This document shows, one piece after another, positions 52,744-57,797 of a stretch of DNA of 57,797 nucleotides (position 1 is the first letter of the stretch; each line of letters begins with the position of its first letter). Made by a program: the position numbers and the translations under genes. The DNA is from Alistipes sp. GTDB taxonomy: Bacteria > Bacteroidota > Bacteroidia > Bacteroidales > Rikenellaceae. The stretch lies in the NCBI GenBank assembly GCA_017631035.1, contig JAGBUB010000032.1:1-57797 (forward strand), written 5' to 3'. The notes under the pieces are model-generated. The model was given only the letters and a program-made list of their open reading frames with translations, ran no database searches and was not told the DNA's origin.

Positions 52744-53757
52744 ATGGAGAAAAGAAATAGAAGAAAACCTCAGCCAAAGGGCGCCGCAGCGTTGCTTGCA
52801 CGCCTCAAGGCGTCACCCATCATCTATCACGCAGTGCTCATCGTACTGACCGTGGTGGCCATATTGGTTGCATCGAGCATCCTGATGAATGTGGTAACCC
52901 GCCACGGCACTCACCGCACGGTGCCCGACTTTACGGGTATACGCATTGGCGATGCTGTGCGTCTGGCCGACGACGAGCGTCTAGAGATCATCATCAACGA
53001 CTCACTCTTCGTACCTGCCTACGAGGGTGGCATCGTGCTCGACCAGCTGCCCAAGGGGGGTGTTGAGGTTAAGGCGGGCCGCAAGGTCTATGTTACCATC
53101 AACTCGGTGCGCCAGAAGATGGTGCAGGTACCCTATGTTGCAGGCCGTTCACTGCGTCAGGCAAAAAATATGCTGGAGGTGGCAGGCCTTGGTATCGAGC
53201 GTCTGGTCTATGAGGAGGATATAGCAACGAACTATGTGCTGGCCGAGCTAGTCGATGGTCGTGAGCTTACTCCCGACTCGAAGATCGAGATTGAGATGGG
53301 TTCGGGCGTTGTGCTCAAAGTGGGTGTCGAGCCCGAGAAGAACTCCGTTATCGTTCCCAAGGCCATTGGTCAGGGCCTCGAGGCCGCCAAGAGCCGATTG
53401 TGGGAGCAAGGCTTGAACATTGGCAAGATAAATTTCGATGAGGGTATCAACCTTATGAATCAGAAGGATGCCCGCGTCTATCGTCAGTCGTTGCATCACA
53501 ATAGCGGTGCATCGCTCGGCGACGCTGTCGATTTGTGGCTCACGCTCGACGTGAAGAAGGTCGACAATAGCAGTGCCAGCTCCGACAAGCGTGCTCAGGA
53601 GTTGGAGCAGGAGCGTCTGGAGGCAGAAAACCACTTGCGTGACTCGCTTGAGCAGGCCGAGACAGCCAATAACGCTGGAGGTATTTTGCGTTCATTGTTC
53701 GGAGGCTCGGAGCAGAGCGAGGAGGTGACTGAGACTGATGAGGATGAGTTTTTCTAA
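52744..53757 (+). CDS. PASTA-domain membrane protein
   Basis: 337 residues: short basic cytoplasmic tail, one membrane helix (about 28-50), three PASTA-like repeats (about 58-128, 130-198, 200-275; TVPDFTGI, VPYVAGRSLRQAKNML, VPKAIGQGLEAAKSRL) and a charged C-terminus. PASTA domains often bind peptidoglycan, but there is no linked kinase or PBP domain. It is followed by rluD 6 nt later. Confidence 0.87.
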   Translation: MEKRNRRKPQPKGAAALLARLKASPIIYHAVLIVLTVVAILVASSILMNVVTRHGTHRTVPDFTGIRIGDAVRLADDERLEIIINDSLFVPAYEGGIVLDQLPKGGVEVKAGRKVYVTINSVRQKMVQVPYVAGRSLRQAKNMLEVAGLGIERLVYEEDIATNYVLAELVDGRELTPDSKIEIEMGSGVVLKVGVEPEKNSVIVPKAIGQGLEAAKSRLWEQGLNIGKINFDEGINLMNQKDARVYRQSLHHNSGASLGDAVDLWLTLDVKKVDNSSASSDKRAQELEQERLEAENHLRDSLEQAETANNAGGILRSLFGGSEQSEEVTETDEDEFF

Positions 53758-53763
53758 ACCCCA

Positions 53764-54846
53764 ATGAAGATGAGTGAAGAGTACAAAGAGATAAAAGATA
53801 TCGAGGATATTGATATAGCCGAGGGCGAAGGTGCCGACGAAATGTTCGAGCACTTTGCCATCACGGTGGATAAGGGTCAGAAGATGCTCCGACTGGATAA
53901 GTATCTGGTCGACCGTATGGAGCACTGCTCGCGTAACCGCATACAGACTGCGGCCGACAGTGGCAACATTCTGGTAAATGGCGTTGCGGCCAAGTCCAGC
54001 TACAAGGTAAAGCCGCTGGACCGCATTACACTCGTTATGCCCTATCCCAAACGCGAGATCGAAATTATTCCCGAAGATATTCCTCTGAACGTTGTGTATG
54101 AGGACGACGACCTGATAATCGTCAACAAGGAGGCGGGTATGGTTGTCCACCCGGGTTGTGGTAACTATAGCGGTACGCTGGTAAATGCCCTGACTCACCA
54201 TCTCAAGGATTTGCCTCTGTTTCAGGAGGGCGATATGCGTGCAGGATTGGTGCACCGCATCGATAAGGACACCTCGGGCCTGTTGGTTGTAGCCAAGAAC
54301 GAACGTGCGCACGCACGCCTTGCCAAGCAGTTCTTCGACCACACTATCCACCGCCGTTATGTGGCGTTGGTGTGGGGTAATTTGGAGGAGGACGAGGGTA
54401 CCATCACGGGTAACATCGGCCGCAGCCCGAAGGACAGGTTGCAGATGTATGTCTTTGCTGATGGTTCGGATGGCAAGCACGCCGTTACGCACTATAAGGT
54501 GCTCAAGCGCTACGGCTATGTTACGTTGGTTGAGTGCCGCTTGGAGACGGGCCGCACGCACCAGATTCGTGTTCATATGTCGTGGCAGGGACACCCTCTG
54601 TTCAACGACTCACGCTATGGTGGCGACCGCATCCTGAAGGGTACCACCTTCTCAAAGTATAAGCAGTTTATCGAAAATTGTTTTTCGCTCCTGCCTCGTC
54701 AGGCACTGCACGCCCGCTCGCTCGGCTTCGTGCATCCAACAACGGGCAAGGATATGTACTTCGAGAGCGAACTGCCCGAGGATCTGCTCTCGGTGATTGC
54801 CAAGTGGGATGGCTATGTTGCTGCCCGTAAATTGGAAGAGGAGTAG
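53764..54846 (+). CDS. rluD: RluD-type pseudouridine synthase
   Basis: 360 residues. An acidic N-terminal stretch of about 25 residues, then an S4 RNA-binding domain (about 38-100; LRLDKYLVDRM), then the catalytic domain with HRIDKDTSG (Asp167) and ETGRTHQIRVHM. RluD modifies 23S rRNA at helix 69. An in-frame ATG two codons in (MSEEYK) is an alternative start. Confidence 0.9.
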   Translation: MKMSEEYKEIKDIEDIDIAEGEGADEMFEHFAITVDKGQKMLRLDKYLVDRMEHCSRNRIQTAADSGNILVNGVAAKSSYKVKPLDRITLVMPYPKREIEIIPEDIPLNVVYEDDDLIIVNKEAGMVVHPGCGNYSGTLVNALTHHLKDLPLFQEGDMRAGLVHRIDKDTSGLLVVAKNERAHARLAKQFFDHTIHRRYVALVWGNLEEDEGTITGNIGRSPKDRLQMYVFADGSDGKHAVTHYKVLKRYGYVTLVECRLETGRTHQIRVHMSWQGHPLFNDSRYGGDRILKGTTFSKYKQFIENCFSLLPRQALHARSLGFVHPTTGKDMYFESELPEDLLSVIAKWDGYVAARKLEEE

Positions 54847-54893
54847 AGAGTTAAAAGAGTTGCGATAGATTCTTTTGTGAAAAATTACTAAAA

Positions 54894-56696
54894 ATGGCTT
54901 TTTTACCAACTACCATAAAGGAGGTGCGTGCCTTGGGATGGGATTATATCGATGTAATCCTCTTCACGGGTGATGCCTATATCGACCACCCTGCATTCGG
55001 TGCGGCCGTCATCGGTCGTCTGCTCGAGGCCGAGGGCTATCGTGTCGCTATCGTGCCGCAACCCAACTGGCGCGACGACCTGCGCGACTTTACCAAGCTG
55101 GGCGCTCCGCGTCTTTTCTTCGGTGTCTCGGCAGGTGCTATGGATTCGATGGTAAACCACTATACGGCCAACATACGTCTGCGCAGCAACGACGCCTATA
55201 CGGCCGGTGGCAAGGCTGGCTTTCGCCCCGACTATGCCGTAACGGTATATACGCAGATTCTAAAACGCCTCTATCCGCACATCCCCGTAGTTGTGGGAGG
55301 TATCGAGGCCTCGCTTCGTCGCCTTACGCACTACGACTATTGGAGTAATAGCCTCAAACCATCGGTGCTGGTGGAGAGTGGTGCCGACCTCTTGATTTAT
55401 GGTATGGGCGAGAGGGTAGTGCAGCAGGTGGCCAAGGCTATGCGTAATGGCTACAACGCCAAACTCTTAAGAAAGATAAATCAGGTGGCATTCCTTGCCG
55501 ACAAGAGTTATGTTGAGCGCCTCGACCCCGCCACCACCAAGTTCCTGCACTCGTTCGAGGAGTGCGATCAGAGCAAGCGAGCCTTTGGCGAGAACTTCGT
55601 TGAGGAGGAGTTGCTCAGCAATGTTATGGAGCCCACGACAACACTCGTCGAGCGTGTGGGCGAAAAATATGTAGTCGTAACACCACCCAACTCCACTCTT
55701 ACGACCGAGGAACTCGACCATTCGTTCGATCTTCCCTATGAGCGTGCGCCCCATCCCCGCTACAACGGCAAGGGCGACATCCCTGCGTGGGAGATGATCA
55801 AGCACTCGATAAATATCCACCGTGGTTGCTTCGGTGGCTGTGCCTTCTGCACCATTTCGGCTCATCAGGGTAAGTTTATCAATTCGCGCAGCGAGCGTTC
55901 TATCCTTGCCGAGGTGGAGAAGGTTGTAAAGATGCCCGACTTCCGTGGTTACCTCTCTGATGTGGGAGCACCATCGGCTAATATGTATCGTATGGGAGGC
56001 AAGAACGAGGCGGCCTGTCGCAAGTGCCGTCGCCCGTCGTGCCTGCACCCCAAGATTTGCCCCAACTTGAATAACGACCACCGCCCACTGCTGGCTCTCT
56101 ACGAGAAGATTCGTGCGGTGAAGGGTATCAAGAAGGCCTTTATCGGTAGCGGCATACGCTACGACCTGTTCGACGACACGCCCTATCTGGAGACCGTGGT
56201 CAAGCACCACACCTCGGGCCGATTGAAGGTTGCACCCGAGCATACCGAGCCCCACGTTTTGGATTTGATGCGTAAGCCTCCGTTTGCGATGTTCGAGCAG
56301 CTGAATCGCGATTTCCGCTCAGTGTGCGAGCGCAACGACCTGCGCTATCAGCTTATACCTTATTTTATATCGTCACACCCCGGTTGCCGCGAGCAGGATA
56401 TGAGTGCGCTGGCCGACAAGGTGCTTGGCCGTCTGCACTTCGACCTGGAGCAGGTGCAGGATCTCACGCCGACGCCTATGACCTTGTCGTCGGTTATGTT
56501 CTACACGGGCGAGAACCCCTACACGGGCGAGAAGGTATTCGTGGCTCGCTCGCAGGAGGATAAGCGCCGACAGAAATCCTACTTCTTTAAGGATAACCGC
56601 ACGCCCGCGCGTCCGCGACAGACATCGCGACAGACACCGCAACAAAAAAACGCCTCCCCAAAGGGAAAGCGCATAAATAAAAAAAGAGTGCCTTAG
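54894..56696 (+). CDS. YgiQ family radical SAM protein
   Basis: 600 residues. N-terminal UPF0313 domain (MAFLPTTIKEVRALGWDYIDV) and a radical SAM core with HRGCFGGCAFC (Cys312, Cys316, Cys319). A second Cys-rich segment CRKCRRPSCLHPKICPN is typical of YgiQ. The C-terminal 40 residues are basic and low-complexity. Biochemical role unknown. The stop codon lies in the loop of the downstream terminator. Confidence 0.93.
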   Translation: MAFLPTTIKEVRALGWDYIDVILFTGDAYIDHPAFGAAVIGRLLEAEGYRVAIVPQPNWRDDLRDFTKLGAPRLFFGVSAGAMDSMVNHYTANIRLRSNDAYTAGGKAGFRPDYAVTVYTQILKRLYPHIPVVVGGIEASLRRLTHYDYWSNSLKPSVLVESGADLLIYGMGERVVQQVAKAMRNGYNAKLLRKINQVAFLADKSYVERLDPATTKFLHSFEECDQSKRAFGENFVEEELLSNVMEPTTTLVERVGEKYVVVTPPNSTLTTEELDHSFDLPYERAPHPRYNGKGDIPAWEMIKHSINIHRGCFGGCAFCTISAHQGKFINSRSERSILAEVEKVVKMPDFRGYLSDVGAPSANMYRMGGKNEAACRKCRRPSCLHPKICPNLNNDHRPLLALYEKIRAVKGIKKAFIGSGIRYDLFDDTPYLETVVKHHTSGRLKVAPEHTEPHVLDLMRKPPFAMFEQLNRDFRSVCERNDLRYQLIPYFISSHPGCREQDMSALADKVLGRLHFDLEQVQDLTPTPMTLSSVMFYTGENPYTGEKVFVARSQEDKRRQKSYFFKDNRTPARPRQTSRQTPQQKNASPKGKRINKKRVP

Positions 56697-56710
56697 CACT
56701 CTTTTTTTTT
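56679..56710. terminator. Bidirectional terminator between ygiQ and rimM
   Basis: 11-bp stem (AAAAAGAGTGC with GCACTCTTTTT), loop CTTA that contains the ygiQ TAG, T-tracts on both strands. The stem overlaps the last codons of ygiQ. Confidence 0.9.
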
Positions 56711-57218
56711 ATATCTCCAACAGACCTTCGGGAAGCATCATCTTTATCTTGCGACGCTCGAAGTCGATGCGCACGATGAACTCCTCGGCGGCGGGGATGA
56801 GTCGCTCGCCCCCTCCGAAGTCGATGCCGAAGAGCGGATTCATATCGCTGTCGTAGTAGTCGGTTACCACGCCACGCATCTTGCCCACCTCGACGGCGAA
56901 GCCAATCAGGTCCTCCATATAGAACTCATCGTCGTCCACGTCCTCCTCCTCGGCAATAAAGAGCTCCTTGCCCACCAGCTCCTCGGCACGGCGCTTGGTG
57001 TCGAAGTCGGCAAAGCGCACGTTGGCGCCTGCCACGCCTCGGCGCTCGAAGTGTTCGCAGTAGAGGGGCACGGCCAGCGAGTCAATCTCGACAAAGAGAG
57101 GCTCCTCCAGCGGGTTGAAATCCTCGGGGAAGGTGGTGTAGAGCGTTACGGATACGCCACCCGATGATATATCACCAAAGAGACGTCCCACGCGAGCCAC
57201 AGCAATCATATTTTCCAT
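56709..57218 (-). CDS. rimM: 16S rRNA processing protein RimM
   Basis: 169 residues, 30S maturation factor that binds S19. N-terminal RimM domain (AVARVGRLFG, YCEHFERRG, RAEELVGKELFI) and C-terminal PRC-barrel (LIGFAVEV, GVVTDYYDSDMNPLFGIDFGG, LIPAAEEFIVRID). Encoded downstream of rpsP, the classic order, but with a terminator-like hairpin in the gap. Confidence 0.92.
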   Translation of the reverse strand: MENMIAVARVGRLFGDISSGGVSVTLYTTFPEDFNPLEEPLFVEIDSLAVPLYCEHFERRGVAGANVRFADFDTKRRAEELVGKELFIAEEEDVDDDEFYMEDLIGFAVEVGKMRGVVTDYYDSDMNPLFGIDFGGGERLIPAAEEFIVRIDFERRKIKMMLPEGLLEI

Positions 57219-57240
57219 ATCGGCATTGAGTTGTAGTTTA

Positions 57241-57268
57241 CAAAAAAGGCTGCCAAAAATTGACAGCC
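57241..57268 (-). terminator. Terminator or attenuator between rpsP and rimM
   Basis: 7-bp stem (GGCTGTC with GGCAGCC on the minus strand, one G-U) and T6, 24 nt after the rpsP stop and 22 nt before the rimM start. Confidence 0.78.
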
Positions 57269-57292
57269 CCGTGTGTTTTGAAGAAGTGAGAA

Positions 57293-57797
57293 TTACTCTG
57301 CAGCCTCCTCAGTTGCCTCAGCACCCTCGGTCTCGGCAGCAGCAGCCTCAGCAGCGGCAGCAGCCTTAGCAGCAGCGATTGCAGCAGCACGCTCCTCCTT
57401 AACCTTAGTCTCAGCAGCGAGTGCAGCCTTCTCAGCAGCCTTAGCGTCAGTAGCGAGCTTGTTAACCTTAGCGGCGATCTTGCTCTCCTTCTCACCAAGC
57501 CACTTGTTGAACTTAGCCTCAGCGTCGCTCTCAGAGAAAGCGCCCTTAGCTACGCCACCCAACAAATGCTTCTTGTACAGAACACCCTTGTACGAGAGAA
57601 TAGCTCGACAAGTATCGGTAGGTTGTGCGCCCTTGAGTAACCAATCCAAAGCACGGTCGAACTTCAGATCAATTGTAGCAGGATTCGTGTTGGGGTTGTA
57701 TACACCCAATTTCTCGATAAACTTACCATCACGTGGCGCTCTGCTATCTGCGGCAACGATGTGGTAGATGGGAGCACCCTTCTTACCGTGACGTGCC
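57293..57797 (-). CDS. rpsP: 30S ribosomal protein S16, 5' end missing
   Basis: Runs off the window. About seven N-terminal codons are missing; the first complete codons read [20 protein letters not shown], the S16 signature. The S16 core (about 80 residues) is followed by a C-terminal tail of about 90 residues, rich in Ala, Lys and Glu, ending [11 protein letters not shown]. Such tails are usual in Bacteroidota S16. Confidence 0.95.
   Translation of the reverse strand, partial: ARHGKKGAPIYHIVAADSRAPRDGKFIEKLGVYNPNTNPATIDLKFDRALDWLLKGAQPTDTCRAILSYKGVLYKKHLLGGVAKGAFSESDAEAKFNKWLGEKESKIAAKVNKLATDAKAAEKAALAAETKVKEERAAAIAAAKAAAAAEAAAAETEGAEATEEAAE

Noticed and set aside
53764-54846. Assigning the short RluA-type protein at 7751-8434 as RluD as well
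   Set aside because: Only the 53764 protein has the S4 domain and RluD-like length; the other was left unspecified.

Overview
The window (57.8 kb) looks like a chromosomal segment from a member of the Bacteroidales, plausibly Rikenellaceae/Alistipes-like; genus is inference. The evidence is the set of Bacteroidota-restricted families (DUF4924, DUF4271, NigD-like, Bacteroidota ECF sigma factors, rpsP with a long Ala/Glu tail), the lack of Shine-Dalgarno signals, and repeated promoter elements of the Bacteroidota type (-7 TAnnTTTG, often with TTTG 19-20 nt upstream). Most of it is core genome. Two genes (8455-8889 and 29662-30414) are visibly AT-rich and look acquired.

Layout. 1-3440: lipA (3' part), lipB, recJ and the RNase P RNA gene rnpB. 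3466-8889: a minus-strand block with a rubrerythrin-like protein, a secreted esterase, rpmH, and an RluA-type pseudouridine synthase/dtd/nuclease/DUF4924 run. 9007-16663: divergent cdd and PfkB kinase/peptide deformylase, an ECF sigma factor with a predicted envelope-spanning beta-barrel partner, a NigD-like lipoprotein, then lnt-folC. 17311-25450: a long plus-strand gene run (LysE-type exporter, cmk, ispH, small membrane protein, S41 protease, histidine kinase, DUF4271, hemD-like, rnpA, yidD) ending at a strong terminator. 25770-29564: BASS transporter, acyltransferase and Omp85-type barrel. 29565-30530: a one-gene AT-rich island with an AbiGi-like protein. 30586-32805: DUF819 transporter and asnA.

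33087-47308 is a carbohydrate region. It has a GH78 alpha-L-rhamnosidase lipoprotein, a GH20-like TIM-barrel lipoprotein, a Tat-exported Gfo/Idh/MocA oxidoreductase paired with a helical-repeat/DUF1080 (3-keto-disaccharide hydrolase family) protein, and a hexuronate pathway (fructuronate reductase-like SDR, UxuA, ExuT-like transporter, Eda, KdgK). A likely reading is that extracytoplasmic enzymes release rhamnose- and uronate-containing sugars and the cytoplasmic enzymes take fructuronate to pyruvate and glyceraldehyde-3-phosphate. Uronate isomerase and a dedicated regulator are not in the window.

47417-57797 returns to core functions: ECF sigma factor with a glycosyltransferase, then tgt, an LptF/G permease, mqnE (futalosine menaquinone route), a PASTA protein, rluD and ygiQ on the plus strand, meeting rimM and rpsP on the minus strand. 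Best candidates for less-described biology are the solo AbiGi-like gene, the rhamnosidase/3-keto-glycoside/uronate cluster, a lipoprotein-type peptide deformylase, a membrane-anchored rubrerythrin relative with an altered iron site, and two families of intergenic repeats, one of which supplies the uxuA start codon.
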